The notes: generated from the sequence alone by a model not told the origin. A DNA stretch of 64,000 nucleotides from Brachybacterium sp. SGAir0954 (GCF_005490785.1 NZ_CP027295.1:2790001-2854000), one strand, 5' to 3'; shown: positions 1 to 10,318, numbered from the stretch's first letter. Numbers and translations are program-made.

Positions 1-1
1 G

Positions 2-784
2 TCCAACACGCTCTTCCGCCGTGACGCGGGCGCCTTCGCCGCGTACATCGTGGACGTCGAGACCGGCAGCCTGCACGAGCAGCTCTCCGACGGCCAGCGC
101 AGCTACGATCTCGACCTGGCCCGCACGAACATCATCGGCGAGCTCATGGACCTCCAGGCCGGGGACATGATCGACCCGGAGTCGGACCCGGTCGAGGTGG
201 GCGACGACCTCGTGCGCCGCTACAACGACCTCTGGGACGCGCTCACCGCGCGGGAGCAGTTCTCCACGGACGACCGCTGGCGGGTCTCCGCCCGCATCGA
301 GAAGCTCAACAAGCTCGGCTTCGACGTGGGCGAGCTCGAGATCACCACGGACCTCGACGGGACCTCGCTCTCGATCCGCCCCAAGGTCGTCGACGCGGGC
401 CACCACGCCCGCCGGCTCATGCGGCTGACGGGCATCGACGCGCAGGAGAACCAGGCCCGCCGGCTGCTCAACGACCTCGACCACTACCGCGCCGCGACCG
501 AGCAGCAGGCCGAGGAGGAGGAGTTCGTCGCCCACGAGTGGCTGCAGCGGCAGTACGAGCCCGTGGTGCGGGCGATCCCGCGCGGCATGCGCTCCAAGCT
601 CGAGCCGCCCGAGTTCTTCCACGAGGTGCTCGAGCACAAGTGGTTCCTCTCCGAGGAGCGCGGCGCGGACGTCAGCCTCGACGACACGGTCCGGGACTAC
701 ATCCTCACCGTGCTCGTCCACCGTCCCGACGAGAAGTCCCTCGTCACGACCGAGACCTCGGCGCTGCCGATCATCGAGTCCTGA
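2..784 (+). CDS. DUF4032 domain protein, 5'-truncated by window edge
   Basis: The frame is open from base 2 to the stop at 784, so the gene starts upstream of the window; the GTG at 50 is an internal codon, not a start. The visible 260 residues look like the C-terminal part of actinobacterial DUF4032 proteins, with the family-like stretches NTLFRRDAGAFAAY at the edge and RRLMRLTGIDAQENQARRL in the middle. Full-length members carry an N-terminal region resembling a lipopolysaccharide-kinase fold, which is not visible here. There is no signal peptide or membrane segment in this part. The molecular function of the family is not established. It ends at a strong bidirectional terminator shared with rlmB. 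Confidence 0.8.
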   Translation, partial: SNTLFRRDAGAFAAYIVDVETGSLHEQLSDGQRSYDLDLARTNIIGELMDLQAGDMIDPESDPVEVGDDLVRRYNDLWDALTAREQFSTDDRWRVSARIEKLNKLGFDVGELEITTDLDGTSLSIRPKVVDAGHHARRLMRLTGIDAQENQARRLLNDLDHYRAATEQQAEEEEFVAHEWLQRQYEPVVRAIPRGMRSKLEPPEFFHEVLEHKWFLSEERGADVSLDDTVRDYILTVLVHRPDEKSLVTTETSALPIIES

Positions 785-813
785 ACCCGCCGGGGCCGCT
801 CACGGCCCCGGGC

Positions 814-855
814 GCACGAGAGGGGCGGCACCGTCCGGTGCCGCCCCTCTCGTGC
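814..855. terminator. Bidirectional terminator between DUF4032 gene and rlmB
   Basis: Perfect 19-bp GC-rich stem with a 4-base loop (GTCC) between two convergent genes. There is no long T tract, which is usual for high-GC actinobacteria. Confidence 0.85.
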
Positions 856-868
856 TGGTGGAGCGAGG

Positions 869-1807
869 TCAGGCGCGGCCCTGCGCGGCGCGCACGCCGG
901 CGATCTCGTAGAGGGAGATCGCGGCGGCGACGGAGGCGTTGAGGGACTCCGTGCGGCCGGCCATCGGGATCGAGACGACCTGGTCCGCGGTCTCGCGCGC
1001 GAGCCGGGACAGGCCCTTGCCCTCCGCGCCGACGACCAGCACGACCGGCTGGGTGCCGAGCTCGAGCTCGCGGCTGGTGACGTCGCCGTCCGCGTCCAGG
1101 CCCAGCACGAACACGCCCTGGGACTTGAGCGAGGAGAGCGTGCGGTTGAGGTTCGTGACCTGGGCGACGCGCACGCGGCCGGCGGCGCCCGCCGCGACCT
1201 TCCAGACGCTCGCGGTCATCGACACGCTGCGACGCTCGGGGAGGATCACGCCGTGCGCGCCGAAGGCGTCGGCGCTGCGGAGGATCGCTCCGAGGTTGCG
1301 GGGATCGGTGATGCCGTCCAGGGCGATCAGCAGCGGCGGCTCGAAGGCGTCGGAGGCGATCTGCAGGAGCTCGTCGACCTCCGCGTATTGGTACGGAGGG
1401 ATCGTCAGCGAGACGCCCTGGTGCACCGCGTGGTCGGTGCGGCGGTCCAGGTCGGAGCGGGGCACCTCGGTGACGGGGAGGTTGCGCGCGGCGGCGAGGC
1501 GCATGATCTCGCGCACCCGCTCGTCGACCTCGATGCGGGTCATGAGCATGAGCTGGGTCGCGGGGACCTCCTCGCGCAGTGCCTCGAGCACAGAGTTGCG
1601 CCCGGCGACCTGGTCGCTGCCGGGACTCGCCTTCGCGCCGGAGCTCTTCTTCGCGCCGCCCGCGTAGGCCTTGTGACCGGGGCGGTCCTGGGCCTTGGGC
1701 GTGGGGCCCTTGCCCTCGAGGGCGCGACGGCGCACACCGCCGGAGCCGACGGTCGCGCCCTTCTTCGAATGGCGCATGGCGCCGCGCCGTGAGCTGTTGC
1801 CTGCCAT
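869..1807 (-). CDS. rlmB: 23S rRNA 2'-O-methyltransferase, TrmH/SpoU family
   Basis: SAM-dependent SPOUT methyltransferase expected to methylate the 2'-OH of a guanosine in 23S rRNA (RlmB, G2251 in E. coli numbering). The 312 residues comprise a basic N-terminal tail of about 65 residues, a substrate-binding domain (about 66-140, starting VAGRNSVLEAL) and the SPOUT domain with motif 1 DPRNLGAILRSADAFG (about 168-183), motif 2 VVGAEGKGLSRL and motif 3 SIPMAGRTESLNASVA. It lies 15 bases behind cysS, a common actinobacterial pairing, so the two are probably cotranscribed. The Lys/Arg/Gly-rich N-terminal tail is typical of actinobacterial members. rRNA is the likely target, but the exact nucleotide is inferred from homology. 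Confidence 0.93.
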   Translation of the reverse strand: MAGNSSRRGAMRHSKKGATVGSGGVRRRALEGKGPTPKAQDRPGHKAYAGGAKKSSGAKASPGSDQVAGRNSVLEALREEVPATQLMLMTRIEVDERVREIMRLAAARNLPVTEVPRSDLDRRTDHAVHQGVSLTIPPYQYAEVDELLQIASDAFEPPLLIALDGITDPRNLGAILRSADAFGAHGVILPERRSVSMTASVWKVAAGAAGRVRVAQVTNLNRTLSSLKSQGVFVLGLDADGDVTSRELELGTQPVVLVVGAEGKGLSRLARETADQVVSIPMAGRTESLNASVAAAISLYEIAGVRAAQGRA

Positions 1808-1822
1808 GGGGTTCCTTCTTCC

Positions 1823-3271
1823 TCAGCTGCGCGGTGCGAGCGTCCAGCGGGCGCCGTCGGCCCCGTCCTCGACGCGGATGCCGGCAGCGGTCAGGGCATC
1901 GCGGATCTCGTCCGCGCGCGCCCAGTCCTTGTCCGCACGGGCGGCCGCCCGTGCGCTCAGCTGTGCCTGGACGAGCGCGTCCAGGGCGTGGTGCTCGGTC
2001 TCGTCCCCGGCGCCGGCGTCCTGCCACTGCGCGCCGAGGGGGTCGAGGCCGAGGACGTCGAGCATCGCGCGCAGCCGCGCGAGCCCGGCCGCGACCTCCG
2101 ACGCTTCGCCGCCGGCGGCGAGCAGGGCGTTGAGCGCGGAGAGCTCGCGGTGCACGACGGCGAGCGCCTCGGGGACGGCGAGGTCGTCGTCCATCGCGGC
2201 GGTGAACTCCGCCGGCAGCTCCACGGCGCCGTGATCGACGTCGGGTGCGGCGGCGGGGGCGTGCTCGGTGCCCGCGAGCTGCTCGGCGGCACGGCGGGCG
2301 GCGGCGCCGAAGCGCTCCCAGACCGTCTTCGCCTCGCGCAGCGAGCTCGCGTTGTACTCGACGTTGGCGCGGTAGTGGCCGGAGACGAGGGCGAGCCGCA
2401 CCACCGGCACCGGGTTCTCGGCGAGCGCCTGCGCGGCGGTGACGAAGTTGTCCAGGCTCTTGCCCATCTTCAGCCCGTCCACGGTGAGCATGCCCGAGTG
2501 CATCCAGCGCTGCGCGAAGCCGTGGCCCGCGGCGTGGGACTGGGCCTGCTCGTTCTCGTGGTGGGGGAAGCGCAGGTCCAGGCCGCCGCCGTGGATGTCG
2601 AAGGTCTCCCCGAGGTACTTCAGGCTCATCGCGGAGCACTCGAGGTGCCAGCCGGGCCGGCCGCGTCCCCAGGGCGTGTCCCACGAGGCGGTCGCGGGCT
2701 CGGAGTCCTTCGCGGCCTTCCAGAGGGCGAAGTCGCGGCGGTCCCGCTTGCCGGGCTCGGTCTCCTCGCCGGAGTCCTGCATGTCCTCCGGGCTCTGGCG
2801 GGTGAGCGCCCCGTACTCGGGGAGCGACGCGACGGAGAAGTACACGGAGCCCCGGCCGTCCGGGTAGGCGTGGCCGCGCTCGATCAGCCGCTCCATGAAC
2901 GCGATCATCTCGGGGACGTGGCCCGTGGCGCGCGGCTCGTAATCGGGTCGACGGTTGCCGACGGCGTCCAGCAGGGCGTGGAAGTCACGCTCGAAGCGCA
3001 GCGACCAGGCCCACCACTCGGCGTCGTTCTCCGCGGCCTTCGCGAGGATCTTGTCGTCGATGTCGGTGACGTTGCGGACGTGGGTGACCGCGTACCCGCT
3101 GCGCTCGAGCCAGCGCACGAGCACGTCGAAGGCGAGGAAGGTGCGCAGGTGCCCGAGATGCGGGCCGCCCTGTGTGGTGGGGCCGCACACGTACAGCGAC
3201 ACCGCCCCCTCGCGCACCGGCGTGAGCGCGGTGGTGGTGCGGGTGGCGGTGTCGTGCAGGTGGAGAGTCAC
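1823..3271 (-). CDS. cysS: Cysteine--tRNA ligase
   Basis: Class I aminoacyl-tRNA synthetase charging tRNA-Cys in the cytoplasm. The 482-residue length is normal. Visible signatures are the zinc-binding Cys29 in YVCGPT, the HIGH motif HLGH at 38-41, WHLECSAM with another zinc-ligand region and the KMSKS variant KMGKS before LDNF. The start is GTG at 3271, chosen because a TACCCT -10 box ends 7 bases upstream, giving a leaderless mRNA. In many actinobacteria ispD/ispF precede cysS; here the gene upstream is a Holin-X protein and cysS has its own promoter. Confidence 0.97.
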   Translation of the reverse strand: MTLHLHDTATRTTTALTPVREGAVSLYVCGPTTQGGPHLGHLRTFLAFDVLVRWLERSGYAVTHVRNVTDIDDKILAKAAENDAEWWAWSLRFERDFHALLDAVGNRRPDYEPRATGHVPEMIAFMERLIERGHAYPDGRGSVYFSVASLPEYGALTRQSPEDMQDSGEETEPGKRDRRDFALWKAAKDSEPATASWDTPWGRGRPGWHLECSAMSLKYLGETFDIHGGGLDLRFPHHENEQAQSHAAGHGFAQRWMHSGMLTVDGLKMGKSLDNFVTAAQALAENPVPVVRLALVSGHYRANVEYNASSLREAKTVWERFGAAARRAAEQLAGTEHAPAAAPDVDHGAVELPAEFTAAMDDDLAVPEALAVVHRELSALNALLAAGGEASEVAAGLARLRAMLDVLGLDPLGAQWQDAGAGDETEHHALDALVQAQLSARAAARADKDWARADEIRDALTAAGIRVEDGADGARWTLAPRS

Positions 3272-3276
3272 GCCGA

Positions 3277-3312
3277 CCAGGGTACCGGGCGCGCGGCCCG
3301 GGATCGCCCTGG
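3277..3312 (-). terminator. Possible terminator hairpin after Holin-X gene
   Basis: Two-part stem (CCAGGG/CCCTGG outside, CCGGG/CCCGG inside) just downstream of the Holin-X stop; it overlaps the cysS -10 box, so it could also be incidental. Confidence 0.35.
3279..3284 (-). promoter_or_regulatory. -10 box TACCCT of cysS (leaderless)
   Basis: TACCCT lies 7 bases upstream of the GTG start of cysS, so transcription should begin at or within a base or two of the start codon; no Shine-Dalgarno is present. Confidence 0.6.
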
Positions 3313-3325
3313 TGGGGCGCGGGTC

Positions 3326-3823
3326 TCAGGAGGAGCTGGAGGAGGTGGCGGTCGTGGCCGCCGGCTTCCCGTAGAGCTCCTCGAAGGTGTCGTCGTAGGA
3401 GACCGTGTTGCTGCGGCGCTTGCCCTGGACCGCGCCGACGGCGGACTGCGCCGTCTCGATCGTGGTCTCGGGGGCCTTGAGCTTCTTGGAGACGAGGAAG
3501 GCGACCAGGCCGGCGATCGCGCCGAGCAGGATGAACACGCCCGCCACGATGAGGAAGGAGGCCCAGGCCGGCAGCCCCAGGGCCTGCAGCCCGGTGGCCG
3601 CGGCGAACAGCAGCATCACCCAGGCGGAGAGCAGGAGGAAGAGCAGCACCGCGGCGCAGGCGGCGATGATGCCGACCTTGATGCCGAGGGCGGTGAGCTC
3701 CTTCTTGGCGATGTCGATCTCGTGATGGACGACGCCGAGGATCTCGTCCTTGATGGACTGGACGAGCTCACCGATGGACCGCTGGGTCGGCGGCGTGCTC
3801 GGATCGTTCGTGGTGTTGATCAT
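3326..3823 (-). CDS. Putative Actinobacterial Holin-X family membrane protein
   Basis: 165-residue protein with the layout of the Holin-X / phage holin superfamily III family (PF07332): an N-terminal amphipathic helix (SIGELVQSIKDEILGVVHHEIDIA is about residues 16-39 in outline), two hydrophobic hairpin segments (about 47-75 and 84-112), a basic stretch SKKLKAP and a polar C-tail ending in a serine run. These proteins are chromosomal and widespread in actinobacteria; despite the name there is no phage gene nearby, so a lytic role is unlikely. Function is unknown. Start is ATG at 3823, directly behind a TAGGCT -10 box (leaderless). Confidence 0.85.
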   Translation of the reverse strand: MINTTNDPSTPPTQRSIGELVQSIKDEILGVVHHEIDIAKKELTALGIKVGIIAACAAVLLFLLLSAWVMLLFAAATGLQALGLPAWASFLIVAGVFILLGAIAGLVAFLVSKKLKAPETTIETAQSAVGAVQGKRRSNTVSYDDTFEELYGKPAATTATSSSSS

Positions 3824-3829
3824 GGTCGG

Positions 3830-3835
3830 AGCCTA
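3830..3835 (-). promoter_or_regulatory. -10 box TAGGCT of Holin-X gene (leaderless)
   Basis: TAGGCT followed by 6 bases and the ATG start; no Shine-Dalgarno. Confidence 0.6.
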
Positions 3836-3880
3836 TCGCAGGGTTCGCAGGGTCAGGAAAGGGTGACGCGGGGCCGGCGG

Positions 3881-5005
3881 TCAGTCGACCGAGATCCGCT
3901 TGCGCTTGGGCGACTCGGCCCGAGGGCCGGCGGAGCTCGAGCGGCGCACGACGACCGTCGGGGCGACGGCGACGTCCCGGGCCTCGACCTCGTGGCCGGA
4001 GACGCGCTCCACGAGGAACTGCGCGGCGAGCGCCCCGAGGCGATCGGAGTTCGGGTCGACGCTCGTGAGCTGGGCGATGCCGGAGGAGGCGAGCGAGGTG
4101 TTGCCGTAGCCGGCGACGGCGAGCTGGTCCGGCACGGAGAAGCCGGCCTCGCGGGCGGCGGAGAGCACGCCCACGGCGGTCACGTCGTTCGCGCAGGTGA
4201 CGGCGGTGGGCACGTGGCTGCCGCGCAGCAGCATGTTGCCGGCGGTCTGTCCCACCTGCTCGGTGAAGTCACCGGGCTCGATGCGCGCGTGGTCCTCGAG
4301 GCCGTGGCGCGCCATGGCGCGACGGAAGGCGTCCGCGCGCTCGCGGGCCACGGCCGCGCCGACCCCGCCGACGTGCGCGATGTCCCGGTGGCCCAGGCCG
4401 ACCAGGTGGTCGACGAGCAGGCCCTGGCCCACCTCGTCGTCGATGCGGACGGTGTCGATGCGGCCCACGTACTCCTGCGAGCAGCCGATGCCCACGAAGG
4501 GGCGGTCGCCGGTCGCCGCGATGACGCTGTCCATGTCCGCCAGGTCGGAGACCATGAGGAAGCCGTCCACGCCGAGCCGCACGAGGGACTCGATCGCGTC
4601 GGTGTCCGCGGCGACGGGGTACTCGGGGACGCGGCGACGGGTCGGGACCACGACGGCGGTGCGGCCGGTCGCGGTGAGCTCGATGCGGATCGAGCGCACG
4701 AGGTCGGAGATCCAGGTGTTGCGCATCGTGTTGACGAGCACGGCGACGACGCCGCGGTGGTCGGTCTCGCCCGCGAGCTCCTCCAGCGGGAAGCGGAGGC
4801 GCTCGGCCTCCTCCTGCACGCGGCGGCGGAGGGCGGGGCGGATGTCGTCCATGCCGCGCAGGGCGCGCAGGGCGACCGCGCTCGAGATGCCCAGGGAGTT
4901 GGCCACGTCCCGCAGCGAGCCCTGGGGGGAGGTCGAGGACGAGGCCGCCTCGTCGCGCTCGGTGGGGGCCGGGTCGCCGGCCGGGGTCTTCGCGTCACTG
5001 CTCAT
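3881..5005 (-). CDS. LacI-family transcriptional regulator with atypical HTH
   Basis: 374-residue protein with an N-terminal DNA-binding helix-turn-helix (SLRDVANSLGISSAVALRAL) and a periplasmic-binding-protein-like effector domain (starts about GVVAVLVNT, with GVDGFLMV, IGCSQEYVGR, LGHRDIAHVGG and the closing GYGNTSLA). Compared with the usual LacI pattern (ATVSRVLNG, then a hinge helix YxPN), the recognition helix reads AVALRALRG and the hinge position reads FPLEELAG, so specificity and hinge folding are probably unusual. I chose the ATG at 5005; an in-frame ATG at 5023 is possible. It is divergent from the histidine kinase and next to no obvious sugar genes, so its regulon cannot be read from context. 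Confidence 0.85.
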   Translation of the reverse strand: MSSDAKTPAGDPAPTERDEAASSSTSPQGSLRDVANSLGISSAVALRALRGMDDIRPALRRRVQEEAERLRFPLEELAGETDHRGVVAVLVNTMRNTWISDLVRSIRIELTATGRTAVVVPTRRRVPEYPVAADTDAIESLVRLGVDGFLMVSDLADMDSVIAATGDRPFVGIGCSQEYVGRIDTVRIDDEVGQGLLVDHLVGLGHRDIAHVGGVGAAVARERADAFRRAMARHGLEDHARIEPGDFTEQVGQTAGNMLLRGSHVPTAVTCANDVTAVGVLSAAREAGFSVPDQLAVAGYGNTSLASSGIAQLTSVDPNSDRLGALAAQFLVERVSGHEVEARDVAVAPTVVVRRSSSAGPRAESPKRKRISVD

Positions 5006-5134
5006 GGACCCATTGAACCGCATCGGTGGGCGGGGACGGGCCTTCCCGGGCGAGTCCCCCGCCACGTCGGGGCGGGGGCTATCCCCCGCGGGATCCGTCG
5101 GAGTCCCCGGTGGGGCCGGTCGCGGGCCGCCGCA

Positions 5135-5140
5135 TAGTGT
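5135..5140 (+). promoter_or_regulatory. -10 box TAGTGT of the HK-RR-DUF4097 operon (leaderless)
   Basis: TAGTGT, 7 bases, then the ATG at 5148. It supports this start over upstream in-frame codons. Confidence 0.55.
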
Positions 5141-5147
5141 CCTGTCC

Positions 5148-6491
5148 ATGGACGACACCTCCGCCCCGCCGGCCCCCGGCCGCACCCGGTCGGCCCCGCG
5201 CCGCGCCCGGGTGACCCCCGCCTCGCTGGCCTCCGTGGTCATCGGCGGGATGCTCCTGCTCACCTGGTTCTGGATCTCGCTGACCCTGCTGCTGACCGGG
5301 ATCGGCAGCCTGCCGGCTCTCGGCAGCGGGTTCCTGCTTCTCGTGCCGTGGGTGGTCGCCATGCGGGCCGCCGTGATCGTGGAGCGCCGCCGCGCGGTCG
5401 CCGTCCACGGCCTCGAGGTGATCGTGCCCGCGCGCCGCCGCTCGGCGCGCACCGGGTTCGCGGGGTGGCTGCACGGGATGTGGCTCGACGTGTGCTCGGG
5501 CTGGTTCTGGAAGGGCGTGCTGCACCACCATCTCGCGATGCTCGTCGCCGGGGTCTTCGCCCTGCTCTCGCTCGTGGCCCTGTTCGTCTCCTGGGTCGCC
5601 GTCGACGTCGCCGTGCGCCACGGCGCGCTGACCCTGGGCACCGTCGAGCTCCCCCGCTGGGGACTCGCGGGGATCGGCGCGGCCGCGCTCGTGGTCTCCC
5701 TGCTGATGCTCGTGCTGGGTGCGCTCTCGGACCGCGGGCTCGCCCGTGCGATGATCTCCGGCTCCGAGGAGGACCTGCGCGGCCAGGTCGCCGAGCTCGC
5801 CGTGCGCCGCCAGGGGGCGGTCGACGCCGCCGCCCAGGAGCGGCTGCGGATCGAGCGGGACCTCCACGACGGCGTGCAGCCGCGGCTGGTGGCGCTCGGC
5901 ATGACGCTCGGCATGGCGCGTCAGAGCATCCGCACGGACCCGGACCGCGCCGAGGAGCTCGTCACCCGGGCGCACTCGGAGACCAAGGCGGTCATCACCG
6001 ATCTCCGCCAGCTCGCCCGGGGCATCCACCCGGCGGTGCTCACCGACCGCGGGCTCGACGCGGCGCTCTCCGCGCTCGCCGCCCGCTCCGCGGTGCCTGT
6101 CGACCTCCAGGTGGACCTGCCCCGCCCGCTGGACCGGGAGCGCGAGGCGGTGGCCTACTTCGTCGTCGCCGAGGCGCTCACGAACATCGCCAAGCACGCG
6201 GGGGCGCGCCGCGCCTCGGTGACCCTCGCCCAGACCGAGGACTCCCTGCGCGTGCGCATCGAGGACGACGGCCGCGGCGGCGCCCGCGTGCACCGCGACG
6301 GCCGCTCGACCGGGCTCGCCGGCCTCACCGACCGGGTGCGCGCGACCGGCGGCCTGCTCGAGGTCGCGAGCCCCGAGGGCGGCGGCACCGTGCTGCTCGC
6401 CGTGGTCCCCCTGCCCGACGCCGCTCCGCCCCGCTCCCCCGCGACGCCCGCCCGCGTCGCCGTCCCCGCCCCTGAGGAGGCCACCCGATGA
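5148..6491 (+). CDS. Two-component sensor histidine kinase (NarL/HisKA_3 type)
   Basis: 447-residue membrane kinase. Residues about 25-190 hold four or more hydrophobic segments resembling the actinobacterial putative-sensor domain; a linker leads to the HisKA_3 dimerisation/phosphoacceptor motif ERLRIERDLHDGVQ with His240, and then a HATPase_c domain with the N-box AEALTNIAKHAG and a G-rich DDGRGG loop. It should autophosphorylate His240 and pass phosphate to the regulator encoded next, whose ATG overlaps this stop codon by 4 bases. The signal is unknown, but this kinase type commonly responds to cell-envelope stress. A proline/alanine-rich C-tail follows the ATPase domain. Confidence 0.92.
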   Translation: MDDTSAPPAPGRTRSAPRRARVTPASLASVVIGGMLLLTWFWISLTLLLTGIGSLPALGSGFLLLVPWVVAMRAAVIVERRRAVAVHGLEVIVPARRRSARTGFAGWLHGMWLDVCSGWFWKGVLHHHLAMLVAGVFALLSLVALFVSWVAVDVAVRHGALTLGTVELPRWGLAGIGAAALVVSLLMLVLGALSDRGLARAMISGSEEDLRGQVAELAVRRQGAVDAAAQERLRIERDLHDGVQPRLVALGMTLGMARQSIRTDPDRAEELVTRAHSETKAVITDLRQLARGIHPAVLTDRGLDAALSALAARSAVPVDLQVDLPRPLDREREAVAYFVVAEALTNIAKHAGARRASVTLAQTEDSLRVRIEDDGRGGARVHRDGRSTGLAGLTDRVRATGGLLEVASPEGGGTVLLAVVPLPDAAPPRSPATPARVAVPAPEEATR

Positions 6492-7144
6492 GGATCGTCA
6501 TCGCCGACGACGCCGTGCTGCTGAGGGCGGGCCTCGAGCGCCTGCTCACCGACGCCGGCCATGAGGTCGTCGCCGCTGTGGGCGAGGCGACCCCGCTGCT
6601 CCACGCCGTCACCGAGCACTCCCCCGATCTCGCCGTGATCGACGTGCGCATGCCCCCGAGCTTCACCGACGAGGGGGTGCGGGCGGCGACCCTCATCCGG
6701 GCGCAGGACCCGGACGTCGCCCTGCTCGTGCTCTCCCAGTACGTCGAGGAGCGCTACGCCTCCGAGCTCATCGCGGACTCCCCGCGGGGCCTCGGCTACG
6801 TGCTCAAGGACCGCGTCGCCGACGTCGAGGACTTCCTCGGCGTGGTCGACGAGGTGGGCCGGGGCGGCACCTGGCTCGACCCGGAGGTGGTCCAGCAGAT
6901 CTTCGTGCGCTCCCGGCGCCGGAGGGTGCTCGAGCAGCTCACTCCGCGCGAGCGGGAGGTGCTCTCGCTCATGGCGCAGGGTCGCTCCAACCAGGCGATC
7001 GCCGATGCCCTGTTCGTCTCCGCGGGGAGCGTGGAGAAGCACATCTCCTCGCTCCTGACCAAGCTCGACCTCCCGCCCGTGGACGGCGAGAACCGCCGTG
7101 TCATGGCGGTGCTGCGCTACCTGGAATCGGAGGACCGCTCATGA
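6488..7144 (+). CDS. NarL/LuxR-type response regulator
   Basis: 218-residue regulator: receiver domain (1-120) with acidic pocket D7/D8, phosphoacceptor D52 in VIDVRMPP and Lys107 in GYVLKD, then a LuxR-type HTH (LTPREREVLSLMAQGRSNQA, with SAGSVEKHISSLLTKL as recognition helix region). It is translationally coupled to the kinase upstream and the DUF4097 protein downstream by ATGA overlaps, so kinase, regulator and effector are very probably made together. Targets cannot be read from the window; autoregulation of this operon is a reasonable guess. Confidence 0.95.
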   Translation: MRIVIADDAVLLRAGLERLLTDAGHEVVAAVGEATPLLHAVTEHSPDLAVIDVRMPPSFTDEGVRAATLIRAQDPDVALLVLSQYVEERYASELIADSPRGLGYVLKDRVADVEDFLGVVDEVGRGGTWLDPEVVQQIFVRSRRRRVLEQLTPREREVLSLMAQGRSNQAIADALFVSAGSVEKHISSLLTKLDLPPVDGENRRVMAVLRYLESEDRS

Positions 7145-8079
7145 CCGCCCTGCCTCCTGCTCCCGCCCCCGCCGCCGCGCCGGCCGCGGAGCCCCGTCAC
7201 CGTCTCGACCCGCCCCGGCACCTCACCCCGGATCCTCGCCGCGACCGCCCGTGGCGCACGGCGAGCGTGCTCCTGGGCTCGCTGATCGTCCTGCTGGTCC
7301 TGGTGCTGCTCGCGGCGAGCGTGCTCATCCCCTGGTACCTCGACCGGAACATGACCACCGTCGCCTCCACGCAGGAGCTCGGCAGCCCGACCGCGCTCTC
7401 GCTCGAGGCCGATGTGGGCGACGTGACCGTCGTCCGGGAGGCGGACGCGCAGCAGGTCACGCTCTCCCTCGTGGAGTCCGGCGCGACGACGCCGCCGCCG
7501 GCCGGGGAGACCGTGCTCGCACGGTTCACGGACTCCGGCACCGCCCAGCACCCGGCGATCTCGGTGCGCCAGCCCTCCGGTGGGAACCCCGTGCCGTGGC
7601 TCGACGACACCCGGGACCTCCTGCTCGTGGTCCCCGAGGACCTCGACCTCGACCTGGACATCCAGCTGGACTACGGCGACGTCGAGGCCCAGGGCTCCTT
7701 CTCGGCCCTGGACGTGCAGGCCGACACCGGCGCCGTGGACCTGCAGGACCTCACGGTGACCGGCCCGCTCACGGTCGCGACGGACTTCGGCGACGTCTCC
7801 GTCGACCTCGCCGCCCCCGTCACCTCCGGCGTCGACATCACGAGCGACACCGGTGAGGTCGACCTGGGGCTCGCCCCCGATGCCGCCGGGGACGTCCGGA
7901 TCGCCGCGGACCTCGGCAGCGTCACCGTCCGCGCGCCGGGCACGGCGCGCCGCACCGTCGACGCCGTCACCGACCTCGGCGAGACGCGCGTCGATCCGCT
8001 CATCACCGGGGCCGACGGCGACATCGTCGGCCACATCGCGGTGGAGTCCTCGTCGGGGGACGTGGTCATCACCCGCTGA
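7141..8079 (+). CDS. DUF4097-type beta-repeat membrane protein
   Basis: 312 residues: Pro/Ala-rich cytoplasmic N-terminus, one transmembrane helix (about 41-65, VLLGSLIVLLVLVLLAASVL), then an extracytoplasmic domain of regularly spaced G-D-V/G-E-V turns (GDVTVV, GDVEAQG, GAVDLQ, GDVSVDL, GEVDLGL, GSVTVRA, GETRVDP, GDVVIT) about 20 residues apart, typical of the DUF4097 beta-ladder fold. Related proteins occur in Gram-positive envelope-stress operons (LiaF-like neighbourhoods). Coupled to the response regulator by ATGA overlap, it may act as a surface accessory of the two-component system; this is inferred from context. Confidence 0.85.
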   Translation: MTALPPAPAPAAAPAAEPRHRLDPPRHLTPDPRRDRPWRTASVLLGSLIVLLVLVLLAASVLIPWYLDRNMTTVASTQELGSPTALSLEADVGDVTVVREADAQQVTLSLVESGATTPPPAGETVLARFTDSGTAQHPAISVRQPSGGNPVPWLDDTRDLLLVVPEDLDLDLDIQLDYGDVEAQGSFSALDVQADTGAVDLQDLTVTGPLTVATDFGDVSVDLAAPVTSGVDITSDTGEVDLGLAPDAAGDVRIAADLGSVTVRAPGTARRTVDAVTDLGETRVDPLITGADGDIVGHIAVESSSGDVVITR

Positions 8080-8090
8080 CCCCGCAGGAG

Positions 8091-8134
8091 GAGGACGCCG
8101 GCCGCGACGGGATCCCGTCGCGGCCGGCGTCCTC
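8091..8134. terminator. Bidirectional terminator between DUF4097 gene and acs
   Basis: A perfect 44-base palindrome (22-bp arms, no unpaired loop in the DNA) between two convergent genes. Confidence 0.85.
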
Positions 8135-8179
8135 GCTGCCGGTCCGGTCCGCGCCTCGGATGCTGACCGCTCGTCCCGG

Positions 8180-10159
<1,980 letters not shown>

Positions 10160-10212
10160 CAGCGCTCCTGTTCCTGGGCCCGCGAGGGCCCTGGGCGTTC
10201 GGTTCGGCACCC

Positions 10213-10218
10213 ACCATA
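10213..10218 (-). promoter_or_regulatory. -10 box TATGGT of acs
   Basis: TATGGT on the minus strand, implying a 5' leader of about 45 bases that contains a GGGCCC-TCGC-GGGCCC stem and then the AGGAG ribosome site. Confidence 0.5.
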
Positions 10219-10305
10219 GCGCCTGAGACCCAGGCCACAGGTCGCGGTCCGAGGTTCCCGCGGCGACGTCCCCGGGCGGTCCGGCGGGGCGGCCCCCGAG
10301 CCGAC

Positions 10306-10311
10306 TACGGT
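10306..10311 (+). promoter_or_regulatory. -10 box TACGGT of the mini-ORF/AMP-binding transcript
   Basis: TACGGT, 7 bases, then ATG of the 34-codon mini-ORF at 10319; this predicts a leaderless mRNA whose first cistron is the mini-ORF. Confidence 0.5.
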
Positions 10312-10318
10312 GGTGCCC

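Noticed and set aside
771..2684. Very long minus-strand frame (637 codons) over rlmB and cysS
   Set aside because: Arg/Pro/Ala-only translation with no motif; it is an out-of-frame shadow of the two real genes in GC-rich DNA.
3326..3823. Prophage or lysis cassette suggested by the holin-like protein
   Set aside because: No endolysin, integrase, capsid or tail gene nearby; Holin-X proteins are ordinary actinobacterial chromosomal genes.
1988..5137. 1049-codon plus-strand open frame
   Set aside because: Antisense shadow of cysS, the Holin-X gene and the LacI gene; composition typical of reverse-complement frames and no domain visible.
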